A DNA stretch of 64,000 nt from Aeromicrobium endophyticum (lineage in GTDB: Bacteria; Actinomycetota; Actinomycetes; Propionibacteriales; Nocardioidaceae). A program made the translations under genes and the position numbers. The stretch is from assembly GCF_003586285.1 (NCBI RefSeq), contig NZ_QUBR01000001.1:2065382-2129381 (forward strand). The letters run 5' to 3'. The notes beneath the pieces were generated by a model that was not told the origin of the DNA, ran no database searches, and saw only the letters and a list, made by a program, of their open reading frames with translations. Shown here piece after piece: positions 55,444 to 63,927 of this stretch (its first letter is position 1; each line of letters opens with the position of its first letter).

Positions 55444-56970
55444 TCAGATCCAGCGACCGAGCCACATGCGGTTGCGCCAGGCGTCGTACGGGATCAGGCC
55501 GTCGGTGTAGATCGGGTGGAAGTACCAGAACGCCACGACCGCCGCCACGACGAACACTCCTGTCGTCAACCCGGCGAGGTAGCGCTGGCGGGGCGTCACG
55601 GCCGACCGGATCAACGAGTCGACGACCAGGCAGATCGCGACGATCGTGAACGGGATCAACGTCACCGCGTAGAACGAGAAGATCGGGCGGTCGTCGAACC
55701 GGAACCACGGCAGCCAGCACACCGCCACGGCCACGACCGGCATGCCCCAGGTCCACGACCGCGTCCGCACCCACGCGACGAGCGCGGCGACCAGCGCCAG
55801 CACGCCCGTCCACCAGATGATCGGGTTGCCGAGGATCAGGATCTCTCGCACGCACGTGCTGCCGGCGGCCTGGCCGCACTGCAGCGACGACGGCAGGTCG
55901 AACTGCGCGTCGGCCCCGACGGGACGCAGCTGCACCAGCCAGCCCAGGGGATCGGACTGGTACGGGTGCGTCGCGGTGTTCAGGTCGGTGGTGTGGAACT
56001 GGTAGGTCATGACGTGGAAGTGCCACAGCGAGCGGAAGGCGTCTCGGGTCTCGCCGAGGAAGCCGGTCGTGGGCCGGTCGACGTACGCCCCCCACGGCGC
56101 CGAGTAGTCGCCGTAGCCGCGTCCGAAGCGCGCCTCGTACACCTCGTGGTGCAGCAGGAACCCGGTCCACGAGACGACGTAGACCACCAGGGCGACCAGG
56201 ACGATCGAGGCGAAGGCGGGCAGCCCCACCATCAGCGTCCGTCGCACCCAGCCGTGCCGCGGACCGGCGTGCCGCCGTGCGAGCACCTCCGACACGACCG
56301 TGGCGAGGCCGAACGCCGCCAGCACGTAGACGCCGCTCCACTTGGTCGCGCAGGCCATGCCGAAGCTGAGCCCGGCCAGCAGCTGCCAGGGGCGGGCGAA
56401 CCGGTAGCGGTCGAGCCGGTCGCGGATCCAGTCGCGATCGGCGGCCAGGCACGCGACGCCGCAGACGATCCAGAACGTCAGGAAGATGTCGAGCAGCGCG
56501 AGGCGCGACATCACGAAGTGCATGCCGTCGACCGTCAGCAGCAGCGCGGCGATGCACGAGACCACGACCGACCCCGTGAGGCGCAGCACCAGGCGCGCGA
56601 GCACGAGCACCGTCAGCGCGCCGACCACGACGCCCGCGATGCGCCAGCCGAAGGAGTCGAAGCCGAACACCTGCTCGCCGAGAGCGATCAGCCACTTGCC
56701 GCCGTCGGGGTGGACGATCCACGACGGCTCGTCGGTCATGATGCCGTCGAGCCTGCCCTGGACGATCTGCTGGTTGGCCTGCTCGGTGAAGTCGCGCACG
56801 TACCCGTGCTGCAGCAGCGAGTAGGCGTCCTTGGCGTAGTAGGTCTCGTCGAACACGAACTTGTTCGGGTAGCCCAGGTTCCACACGCGCAGCGCGAAGG
56901 CCAGCAGCATGATGCCGATCGGCCCGACCCACCCCCAGACGCGGTGGGGGATGCGCGCCAGGACCGTCAC
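55444..56970 (-). CDS. pmt: Polyprenyl-phosphate-mannose protein mannosyltransferase
   Basis: 508 residues of a PMT/GT39 membrane enzyme with about 11-12 helices. After helix 1 comes RVWNLGYPNKFVFDETYYAKDAYSLLQHGYVRDF, the catalytic FDE loop, then HPDGGKWLIALGEQVFG and MSRLALLDIFLTFWI. It adds mannose to Ser/Thr of exported proteins. GTG start at MTVLARIPHRVW; the upstream extension would enter the repeat zone. Ortholog position: Rv1002c, next to rsmI (Rv1003) in M. tuberculosis. Confidence 0.93.
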   Translation of the reverse strand: MTVLARIPHRVWGWVGPIGIMLLAFALRVWNLGYPNKFVFDETYYAKDAYSLLQHGYVRDFTEQANQQIVQGRLDGIMTDEPSWIVHPDGGKWLIALGEQVFGFDSFGWRIAGVVVGALTVLVLARLVLRLTGSVVVSCIAALLLTVDGMHFVMSRLALLDIFLTFWIVCGVACLAADRDWIRDRLDRYRFARPWQLLAGLSFGMACATKWSGVYVLAAFGLATVVSEVLARRHAGPRHGWVRRTLMVGLPAFASIVLVALVVYVVSWTGFLLHHEVYEARFGRGYGDYSAPWGAYVDRPTTGFLGETRDAFRSLWHFHVMTYQFHTTDLNTATHPYQSDPLGWLVQLRPVGADAQFDLPSSLQCGQAAGSTCVREILILGNPIIWWTGVLALVAALVAWVRTRSWTWGMPVVAVAVCWLPWFRFDDRPIFSFYAVTLIPFTIVAICLVVDSLIRSAVTPRQRYLAGLTTGVFVVAAVVAFWYFHPIYTDGLIPYDAWRNRMWLGRWI

Positions 56971-57009
56971 GCCGAACAGCCTAGGTCCCCCTCCCCGGCG
57001 GTGCGTATG

Positions 57010-57088
57010 CCACCGTTTCCACCCGGGCGGTGGATCGACCACCGAATGGACGTCATCTCCGGCTCAGACGGTGGTGCATCCACCGCTC
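57010..57088. repeat. Palindromic repeat B1 (left flank of second AbiEi/DUF559-type island)
   Basis: Two modules of CGGTGG-5N-CCACCG: 57028-57044 (spacer ATCGA) and 57069-57085 (spacer TGCAT), 41 bp apart start to start. The first, extended, reads as the complement of the second's consensus (CGGTGG then ATCCACCGC). An additional TCCACC/GGTGGA pairing (57018-57034) overlaps the first. Related to 58128-58214. Confidence 0.85.
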
Positions 57089-57182
57089 AGTCCCGGTCCA
57101 CAGGTGCCGGGACGGCCGCGGGATGTCCACAGGGATGGCCGGCGGCGTGGCGAGCGTCTGCCTGTGGAGGTTCGCATGAGGC

Positions 57183-58112
57183 ATGAGAACTCCGACTCCC
57201 GTCCCCGAGCATCTCGCCGGCCGCTCGTTCGACCTGACCGAGGCCCGTCGGGCCGGCATCACGCCGCGGATGCTCGAGCACCCACGCTTCCGCCAGGTCT
57301 ACCCACGCGTCTACTGCCTGGCCGACCTCGTCCTCTCGCCGAGCGAGCAGATCGCCGCCGCGCGTCGCAATCTTCCCCCGGACGCTCGGACGACCCATGC
57401 GACCCGACTTCGTGAGCTCGGGCTCGAGCACGGTCCGCTCGAGCCGCTGCACTTCGTGGTGGGTCGCGACCTCCATCTCGACGTCGAGGGCATCCTGCTG
57501 CACAGGACCGCGGTGATGCCGCAGTCCGGCCCCGACGGGGTGTGTCCCGAGGCGGTCTTCGTCGCGCTGGCCGCGACGGAGCGGATGATCGACCTGATCG
57601 TCATCGGCGACTGGCTCCTCCGGCACGAGCACATGAGCGCGACGTCGCTGGGCGAGTTCATCGGGTTCTGTCACTGGAGGGCGGGCGCGGCCCAGGCGCT
57701 GGTCGTCGTGCCCCACCTCGACGGACGGGCGCGATCGACCAAGGAGTCCGAGACGCGCGCGATCATCGTCTTCTCCGGCCTGCCCCGGCCCGAGGTCAAC
57801 GTCGAGGTGCGAGACGACGCCGGAGCGCTGGTGGGCATCGGCGACCTCGTGTATCGCCCGTGGCGGCTGGTGGTGGAGTACGAGGGGCGTCAGCACGCGC
57901 TCGACATCCAGCAGTTCGCCCGCGACATCGACCGGTACGGCGGGTTCCGCAGGATCGGTTGGGACTACCACCAGGTCACCAACGAGCGGTTGGCACGGCC
58001 GCGGGCGATGATCATGAGCCTTCACGCGCAGCTGGTCCGGCGCGGTTACGACGGCCCTTCCCCGGCCTTCGGCCGTCGGTGGGATTCGCTGTTCCAACCG
58101 GTCACCGTCTGA
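57183..58112 (+). CDS. AbiEi-type winged-helix protein with PD-(D/E)XK-like C-terminal domain
   Basis: 309 residues, ATG start. N-terminal winged-helix block LTEARRAGITPRMLEHPRFRQVYPRVYCLADL (residues about 16-47) corresponds to the AbiEi/transcriptional-regulator wing in the island-1 protein. The C-terminal third carries GIGDLVYRPWRLVVEYEGRQHA (Asp, then Glu-x-Glu as the ExK/ExD position) followed by FARDIDRYGGFRRIGW, the DUF559/Vsr-like arrangement. Only weak overall similarity to the 17478-18422 protein, but the same domain plan. No toxin partner. Flanked on both sides by CGGTGG/CCACCG palindromes and sited between pmt and rsmI. Confidence 0.78.
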   Translation: MRTPTPVPEHLAGRSFDLTEARRAGITPRMLEHPRFRQVYPRVYCLADLVLSPSEQIAAARRNLPPDARTTHATRLRELGLEHGPLEPLHFVVGRDLHLDVEGILLHRTAVMPQSGPDGVCPEAVFVALAATERMIDLIVIGDWLLRHEHMSATSLGEFIGFCHWRAGAAQALVVVPHLDGRARSTKESETRAIIVFSGLPRPEVNVEVRDDAGALVGIGDLVYRPWRLVVEYEGRQHALDIQQFARDIDRYGGFRRIGWDYHQVTNERLARPRAMIMSLHAQLVRRGYDGPSPAFGRRWDSLFQPVTV

Positions 58113-58127
58113 CGCGGCACGGCCGGG

Positions 58128-58214
58128 CGGTGGGTCCGCCACCGTACGAGCGCCGAATCGGCGCCAGAAGGTGGCGCGTCCACCGCTCGGGTCCGGACGG
58201 TGGAGGATCCACCG
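58128..58214. repeat. Palindromic repeat B2 (right flank of second AbiEi/DUF559-type island)
   Basis: Three modules: 58128-58144 (CGGTGG/CCACCG), 58170-58184 (GGTGG/CCACC) and 58198-58214 (CGGTGG/CCACCG). The first two are again 41 bp apart, with a 24-bp interval as in B1; that interval holds its own palindrome GCGCCGAATCGGCGC (58150-58164). Lies immediately between the island gene and rsmI. Confidence 0.87.
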
Positions 58215-58253
58215 CCCAGGCCGGGAGGGGGAGCGAGTGCCAGACTGGCTCGC

Positions 58254-59081
58254 ATGCTGATCCTCGCCGCGACGCCCATCGGTCGGGTCGCCGACGCCAG
58301 CGGACGCCTGGCGGACGCCCTCGTGTCGGCCGACGTGGTCGCCGCCGAGGACACCCGCCGGCTCAAGCGGCTCGCGTCCGAGCTCGGTGTCGAGATCGGC
58401 GGACGCATCGTCTCGTACTTCGAGGGCAACGAGGAGCGCCGCACGCCCGAGCTCGCGGCGATGCTGAGCGACGGGATGACCGTCGTCCTCGTCACCGACG
58501 CCGGCATGCCGAGCGTGTCCGACCCCGGCTACCGCCTGGTCGTCGCGGCGATCGCGGCCGATGTCGCCGTCACCGCGATCCCCGGTCCGTCCGCGGTGCT
58601 CACGGCCCTGGCGGTCTCCGGCCTGCCCGTCGACCGGTTCTGCTTCGAAGGCTTCCTGCCGCGCAAGGCCGGCGAGCGCGCGACGGCGCTCACCGAGCTC
58701 GCGCGCGAGCGCCGCACGATGGTGTTCTTCGAGTCGCCGCACCGCACCGAGACGTCGTTGCGCGCGATGGCCGACGTCTTCGGGGCCGACCGGCCGGCTG
58801 CCGTGTGCCGCGAGCTCACCAAGACCTACGAGGAGGTCGCTCGCGGCGGCCTGTCCGAGCTCGTCGACTGGGCCGTGGGGCAGGAGCAGGGCGTCCGCGG
58901 CGAGGTGACCATCGTGGTCGGCGGCGCGGTCGCCGAGGCCCGCACGTACGCCCCGGACGACCTGCGCGCGCTTGTGGCCGCCCGCCAGGCGGAGGGTCTG
59001 AGCCGCAAGGACGCCATCGAGCAGGTGGCCGGCGAGACCGGCACCCGCAAGAAGGACGTCTACGACGCCGCGCACTCGTAG
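58254..59081 (+). CDS. rsmI: 16S rRNA (cytidine(1402)-2'-O)-methyltransferase
   Basis: 275 residues from ATG giving MLILAATPIGRVADAS. SAM methyltransferase of the tetrapyrrole-methylase fold: LILAATPIG, VVAAEDTRRLKRLASELG, YFEGNEERR, VTDAGMPSVSDPGYRLV, PGPSAVLTALAVSGLP and FFESPHRTETSL. It 2'-O-methylates C1402 in the ribosomal decoding centre. An upstream in-frame extension lies in repeat B2 and is rejected. Confidence 0.96.
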   Translation: MLILAATPIGRVADASGRLADALVSADVVAAEDTRRLKRLASELGVEIGGRIVSYFEGNEERRTPELAAMLSDGMTVVLVTDAGMPSVSDPGYRLVVAAIAADVAVTAIPGPSAVLTALAVSGLPVDRFCFEGFLPRKAGERATALTELARERRTMVFFESPHRTETSLRAMADVFGADRPAAVCRELTKTYEEVARGGLSELVDWAVGQEQGVRGEVTIVVGGAVAEARTYAPDDLRALVAARQAEGLSRKDAIEQVAGETGTRKKDVYDAAHS

Positions 59082-59113
59082 GCGCCGCCAGCCGGGTCAC
59101 TAGACTCGCAGGC

Positions 59114-60709
59114 GTGTCCGCCGAAACGTTCTACGTCACCACGCCCATCTTCTACGTCAACGACGCGCCCCACATCGGGCACGGCTACACGACGGTCATG
59201 GGCGACATCCTCACGCGCTGGCACCGGCAGCGCGGCGAGAGCGTCTGGTACCTGACGGGCACGGACGAGCACGGCCAGAAGGTCCTGCGCAAGGCCGAGC
59301 TCAACGGCGTCTCGCCGCAGGAGTGGGTCGACAAGCTGGTCGACGACGAGTGGCGGCCGATGCTCGAGACGCTCGACATCGCCAACGACGACTACATCCG
59401 CACGACCGACCAGCGCCACATCGACGGGTCCAAGGCGTTCTGGCAGGCCCTGTACGAGCGCGACGCCGTCTACAAGGGCTCGTTCGAGGGCCACTACAGC
59501 GTCGGCAGCGAGGAGTTCGTGGGCGAGGACGACGTCGTCGACGGCGAGGGCGACGACGAGGGCTTCAAGGTCAGCAAGCTCGACGGCAGCCGCGTCGAGT
59601 ACATGAGCGAGGAGAACTACTTCTTCCGCCTCGGCGACTACCAGCAGAAGCTGCTCGACTTCTACGAGGCCAACCCCACCTTCATCCAGCCCGAGTCAGC
59701 CCGTAACGAGGTGATCTCGTTCGTCAGCCGCGGGCTGCGCGACCTGTCGATCTCGCGCTCGACGTTCGACTGGGGCATCGGCGTGCCGTGGGACGACGAG
59801 CACGTCATGTACGTCTGGATCGAGGCGCTGCTCAACTACGTCACGGCGGCCGGCTACGGGGTGGACGACGAGCGCTTCGCCCAGCTGTGGCCCGCCAACA
59901 TCCACATCGTCGGCAAGGACATCGCCCGGTTCCACGCCGTCATCTGGCCCGCGATGCTGATGGCCGCGGGTCAGCCCGTCCCGCACCAGGTCTTCGCCCA
60001 CGGCTGGCTGCTCGTCGGTGGCCAGAAGATGAGCAAGTCCAAGGCCAACGGCATCCGCCCCGACGAGATCGTCGACACGTTCGGCTCCGACGCCTACCGC
60101 TACTACTTCGCCCGGGCCCTGACGTTCGGCAGCGACGGCTCGATCTCGTGGGAGGACATCAGCGCCCGCTACCACGCCGAGCTCGCCAACGGCTTCGGCA
60201 ACCTCGCGTCCCGCGTCGCGGCCATGATCGGCAAGTACTTCGACGGGACGCTGCCCGCGGCCGCCGAGCTGACCGACGCCGAGCTGACGGTCACCGACAC
60301 CGTGGCCGAGGCGGTCCGGGCGGCCGACGAGGCCATCGAGGCGGTCGCCCCGCAGGACGCGCTGGCGTCGATCTGGCGCATCGTCGACGAGCTCAACGGC
60401 TACATCACCGACCAGGCGCCGTGGAAGGTCGCCAAGGACGCGGCGACCGACGAGGCCGCCGCGGCCCGTCTCGCCACGATCCTCAACACGACCGCCGAGG
60501 GCCTGCGCGTGCTCGCGGTCGTGCTCAACCCCGTGATGCCCAAGGCGTCGGCGGTGCTGTGGGAGTCCCTCGGCGCCGAGCCGGCCCTCGGCGCGCTGGC
60601 CGACCAGCGCATCGACGCCGTCGCGGCGTGGGGCCAGCTCGCGGCCGGCTCGATTATCACCAAGCCGTCCTCGCTGTTCCCGCGCATCGAGACCACCGAG
60701 ACCGCGTGA
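59114..60709 (+). CDS. metG: Methionyl-tRNA synthetase
   Basis: 531 residues from GTG. Class I signatures: TPIFYVNDAPHIGHGYTTVMGD (HIGH) and GGQKMSKSKANGI (KMSKS). The zinc-knuckle region between them lacks the usual cysteine pairs (here YSVGSEEFVGEDD), as in other actinobacterial MetRS without zinc. An anticodon-binding domain forms the C-terminal third; there is no C-terminal tRNA-binding extension. The stop overlaps the tatD GTG (GTGA). Confidence 0.97.
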   Translation: MSAETFYVTTPIFYVNDAPHIGHGYTTVMGDILTRWHRQRGESVWYLTGTDEHGQKVLRKAELNGVSPQEWVDKLVDDEWRPMLETLDIANDDYIRTTDQRHIDGSKAFWQALYERDAVYKGSFEGHYSVGSEEFVGEDDVVDGEGDDEGFKVSKLDGSRVEYMSEENYFFRLGDYQQKLLDFYEANPTFIQPESARNEVISFVSRGLRDLSISRSTFDWGIGVPWDDEHVMYVWIEALLNYVTAAGYGVDDERFAQLWPANIHIVGKDIARFHAVIWPAMLMAAGQPVPHQVFAHGWLLVGGQKMSKSKANGIRPDEIVDTFGSDAYRYYFARALTFGSDGSISWEDISARYHAELANGFGNLASRVAAMIGKYFDGTLPAAAELTDAELTVTDTVAEAVRAADEAIEAVAPQDALASIWRIVDELNGYITDQAPWKVAKDAATDEAAAARLATILNTTAEGLRVLAVVLNPVMPKASAVLWESLGAEPALGALADQRIDAVAAWGQLAAGSIITKPSSLFPRIETTETA

Positions 60710-61578
60710 CGGCGACCGCCGGCTGGCCCGAGGCACCCGAGGCGCTGCCGTCTCCCGTCGTCGACAACCACTGCCACCTCGACCACCGTGCCTACAGCAA
60801 AGGCGTCGAGGGTGGACTGCTGATCCCGGTCGACGAGGCCCTCGACCGCGCTGCGGCGGTCAACGTCACCCGGGTGGTCCAGGTCGGGTGCGACCTCGAG
60901 GGCTCCCGCTGGGCGGTCGACACCGCCGCCGCCTACCCGTCGGTGGTCGCGGCGGTCGCCCTGCACCCCAACGAGGCGCCGGCACTGGCCGCGGCCGGCG
61001 AGCTCGACGCCGCCCTGGCCGAGATCGACCGGCTGGCCGCGTCCGGCGACCACGTGCGAGCGGTCGGCGAGACGGGTCTCGACTACTTCCGCACCGGCGC
61101 GGACGGTCGCGAGGCGCAGCACGCCTCGTTCCGCGAGCACGTCCGCATCGCCAAGCGGCACGACAAGACGCTGGTGATCCACGACCGCGACGCCCACGAC
61201 GACGTCCTGTCGATCCTCGACGACGAGGGCGTCCCCGAGCGCACGGTGATGCACTGCTTCTCCGGCGACGCCGAGCTCGCGCGGCAGTGCGTCGAGCGAG
61301 GCGCCTACCTGTCGTTCGCCGGCACCGTCACGTTCAAGAACGCCGAGAACCTGCGCGAAGCGCTCCGCGTCACGCCGGCGGACCGTATCCTGGTCGAGAC
61401 CGATGCGCCGTTCCTCACACCGACGCCGCATCGAGGTCGGCCCAACGCCTCGTTCCTGATCCCCCTGACGGTACGATTCATGGCTGGGATCGCAGGGTTC
61501 TCCGTCGACGAGCTGTGCCGGACGATCGACGAGAACACCGACCGGGCCTTCGGCGGGGCCTGGGCACGACGAACTTGA
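60706..61578 (+). CDS. tatD: TatD family deoxyribonuclease/metallohydrolase
   Basis: 290 residues from GTG. Metal ligands visible: VVDNHCHLDH (HxH), VGETGLDYFR (Glu), LVIHDRDAH (His), MHCFSGD (His) and LVETDAPFLTP (Asp). TatD proteins are Mg-dependent 3'-5' exonucleases in DNA repair. Same position as Rv1008 between metG and rpfB. Confidence 0.95.
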   Translation: MTATAGWPEAPEALPSPVVDNHCHLDHRAYSKGVEGGLLIPVDEALDRAAAVNVTRVVQVGCDLEGSRWAVDTAAAYPSVVAAVALHPNEAPALAAAGELDAALAEIDRLAASGDHVRAVGETGLDYFRTGADGREAQHASFREHVRIAKRHDKTLVIHDRDAHDDVLSILDDEGVPERTVMHCFSGDAELARQCVERGAYLSFAGTVTFKNAENLREALRVTPADRILVETDAPFLTPTPHRGRPNASFLIPLTVRFMAGIAGFSVDELCRTIDENTDRAFGGAWARRT

Positions 61579-61639
61579 CGGCAAGGAGGCGCTGGCTATC
61601 GTGGAAATTCGGCCCAGTCATCGACGTCCGAGGAATTCC

Positions 61640-62779
61640 GTGCTCCACCAGAACACCAGCACCTCCAGCACCACGAAGCCGCACGGTCACCGCGCCAAGC
61701 GTCGGCGCCGCAAGTCGACGCCGATCCTGGCGCTCAACCTTGCCGTCGTGCTGGTCCTGGCAGGAGGCACCGCGGCCTACGGGGCGCTGAGCCAGACCAT
61801 CACGCTCAGCGTCGACGGCAAGCGCGACACGGTGCGCACCTTCGGCGGCACGGTCGCCGACGTCCTCGACGACCACGGCGTGGTGGTGCGAGACGGCGAC
61901 CGCCTCAACCACCGCCCCACCGACCCGATCTCCGACGGCGACACGATCGACGTCGCGTACGCCCGGCCGCTCCAGCTGACGGTCGACGGGGTGGTCAGCG
62001 ACCGGGTCGTGTTCGAGCCCACCGTCGGCCGCGCCCTCACGTCGCTGGGCGTGGCTCCCGCCGAGGGCTCGTACGTCTCGGCCAAGGCGGCCAAGCCGGT
62101 CCCGCGCAGCGGCATGAGGCTGGTCGTGAGCACCCCGAAGAACGTCACGGTCGTCGCAGATGGGCAGGCCAAGACCCTCACCACCACCCGGCCGACGGTC
62201 GCCGACGTGCTCGACGAGGCGGGAGTCACCCTCGACGCCGACGACGAGATCCAGCCCGGAGTCGACGCCTACGTGGCACCCGACGAGAAGCTGCGCGTCG
62301 TGCGCATCGAGAAGGTCCAGAAGACCGAGACGGTCAAGATCAAGCACGACACCGAGGTCAAGGACGATCCCGAGGCGCTGGCCGGCGAGACCGAGGTGGT
62401 CACGCCGGGCAAGAACGGCAAGAACCGCGAGCAGGTGACGCTGGTCTACGCCGACGGCAAGCTGCGCGACCGTGTCGTGGTCGCCTCCGATCCCGTCAGC
62501 AAGCCCGTCACCGAGGTCGTGTCACGCGGCACCAGCCGCACGCCGCCCGACAGCGTCTGGGACAAGATCGCCCAGTGCGAGTCCGGCGGCAACTGGAAGA
62601 TCAACTCCGGCAACGGCTACTACGGCGGCCTGCAGTTCAGCGCAGCCACCTGGAAGAGCGTCGGCGGTCCCGGCCTTCCGCACGAGAACTCGCGCGAGGT
62701 CCAGATCAAGTACGCCAAGATCCTCCAGGCCCGCTCGGGCTGGGGCCAGTGGGGCTGTGCCGGAGCGCGGTTCAACTGA
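61640..62779 (+). CDS. rpfB: Resuscitation-promoting factor RpfB-type muralytic protein
   Basis: 379 residues. A basic stretch ([12 protein letters not shown]) precedes a signal anchor ([20 protein letters not shown]). Three DUF348 repeats (for instance [54 protein letters not shown]) come next, then a G5 domain (about residues 220-285) and a C-terminal Rpf domain with the catalytic Glu in [33 protein letters not shown]. It cleaves peptidoglycan and promotes growth from dormancy. Start: GTG at 61640 with GAGGA close upstream; in-frame GTG at 61601 with AAGGAGG is the alternative. Confidence 0.95.
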   Translation: MLHQNTSTSSTTKPHGHRAKRRRRKSTPILALNLAVVLVLAGGTAAYGALSQTITLSVDGKRDTVRTFGGTVADVLDDHGVVVRDGDRLNHRPTDPISDGDTIDVAYARPLQLTVDGVVSDRVVFEPTVGRALTSLGVAPAEGSYVSAKAAKPVPRSGMRLVVSTPKNVTVVADGQAKTLTTTRPTVADVLDEAGVTLDADDEIQPGVDAYVAPDEKLRVVRIEKVQKTETVKIKHDTEVKDDPEALAGETEVVTPGKNGKNREQVTLVYADGKLRDRVVVASDPVSKPVTEVVSRGTSRTPPDSVWDKIAQCESGGNWKINSGNGYYGGLQFSAATWKSVGGPGLPHENSREVQIKYAKILQARSGWGQWGCAGARFN

Positions 62780-63639
62780 CGCCGCCGACCCCCGCGTCCC
62801 CGCCGCGACTGCTCGGCGCGGCCGACGTCCGCCGCCTCGCCGAGGCCTGTGGCATCCGGCCGACCAAGCAGCGTGGGCAGAACTTCGTGCACGACGCCAA
62901 CACGGTGCGGCGCATCGTCAAGGCATCGGGCATCACCGCCGACGACGTGGTGGTCGAGATCGGCCCGGGCCTCGGGTCCCTCACGCTGGGTCTGCTCGAG
63001 GTCGCCGCGCACGTGACGGCGGTCGAGATCGACGAGGTCCTGGCCGGCCTCCTGCCGTCGACCATCGCCGAGCAGGCGCCCGCTCAGGCACAGCACTTCG
63101 ACCTGGTCGTCGCCGACGCCATGAAGGTCACCGAGCTGCCCGACCCGCAGCCGACCGCGCTCGTGGCCAATCTGCCGTACAACGTCTCGGTCCCCGTGCT
63201 GCTGACCTTCTTCGAGCGCTTCCCGTCGATCCGCACGGGCCTCGTCATGGTCCAGGCCGAGGTGGCCCACCGCCTCGCGGCGCCCCCCGGCTCCAAGACG
63301 TACGGGGTGCCGAGCGTCAAGGCCGCCTGGTACGCCGACATGAAGCTCGCCGGCTCGGTGGGGCGCAACGTGTTCTGGCCCATGCCGAACGTCGAGTCGT
63401 CGCTCGTCAGCTGGTCCCGGCACGAGCCGCTGGGCGACGAGGACCTCAGGCTGCGCACCTTCGCTGCGGCCGATGCCGCGTTCGCCCAGCGACGCAAGAC
63501 CATGCGCGCCGCACTGTCGACGTTGGCCGGATCGGCGTCGCTCGCCGAGCAGGCCCTGGTGTCCGCCGGCATCTCGCCGCAGGCACGTGGCGAGCAGCTC
63601 ACGGTGCTCGACTTCGCGCGCCTCGCGTCCTTCCTCTGA
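62749..63639 (+). CDS. rsmA: 16S rRNA dimethyladenosine transferase
   Basis: Up to 296 residues. SAM motif [32 protein letters not shown] (catalytic NLPY) and [22 protein letters not shown] are clear; it methylates A1518/A1519 of 16S rRNA. The conserved protein begins near [25 protein letters not shown]. The only normal in-frame start upstream of that is GTG at 62749, which overlaps rpfB by 31 bp; a CTG at 62776 overlapping the rpfB stop (CTGA) is the other candidate. Confidence 0.93.
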   Translation: MGLCRSAVQLTPPTPASPPRLLGAADVRRLAEACGIRPTKQRGQNFVHDANTVRRIVKASGITADDVVVEIGPGLGSLTLGLLEVAAHVTAVEIDEVLAGLLPSTIAEQAPAQAQHFDLVVADAMKVTELPDPQPTALVANLPYNVSVPVLLTFFERFPSIRTGLVMVQAEVAHRLAAPPGSKTYGVPSVKAAWYADMKLAGSVGRNVFWPMPNVESSLVSWSRHEPLGDEDLRLRTFAAADAAFAQRRKTMRAALSTLAGSASLAEQALVSAGISPQARGEQLTVLDFARLASFL

Positions 63640-63721
63640 GCTCGTCGCACGTCAGGTCCGCGAGCGCCACCTGCAATTGCAGGCCTCCGGACGGCCACAG
63701 GACCTCGAGGGGTACCCCGAT
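63640..63721. other. Intergenic stretch after rsmA with small palindromes
   Basis: CCTGCAATTGCAGG (63670-63683) is a perfect 14-bp palindrome, nested between GTCCG and CGGAC arms. This could be the rsmA terminator. No gene is seen here. Confidence 0.4.
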
Positions 63722-63751
63722 TTGGAGATCCCAGACCAGGCCAGGTAGTGT
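63722..63751 (+). promoter_or_regulatory. Candidate upstream rRNA-operon promoter
   Basis: TTGGAG (63722-63727) and TAGTGT (63746-63751) are 18 bp apart, a fair sigma-70-type match, pointing into the rRNA leader. No coding frame is evident downstream to the window edge. Confidence 0.45.
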
Positions 63752-63898
63752 TCTTCTTGTTGGACAGCACAGCGGAACGGGCCGGAAACGGCGCTGACGC
63801 AGGGCTTCCGATCAGCTGCAGACAAGATCGACGGCACGGCGTGCAAGCGCCCGGAGACGGATCCTGAATCAGCAGCTGGCATGGTGACCGACCCGGGT

Positions 63899-63927
63899 TT
63901 GACCGGTGAAAACGAGCCGTGTAAGTT
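63899..63927 (+). promoter_or_regulatory. Probable main rRNA-operon promoter
   Basis: TTGACC (63899-63904) and TAAGTT (63922-63927) are separated by exactly 17 bp, close to the principal-sigma consensus. It is the strongest promoter-like sequence in the window and faces the leader at the right edge. Confidence 0.7.

Noticed and set aside
58200..58253. rsmI start at 58200
   Set aside because: The added 18 residues are translated from repeat B2 and the enzyme's conserved start is MLILAATPIG at 58254.
63473..63748. Short frame beyond rsmA
   Set aside because: Mostly inside rsmA in another frame and runs into promoter-like sequence; composition is shadow-like.
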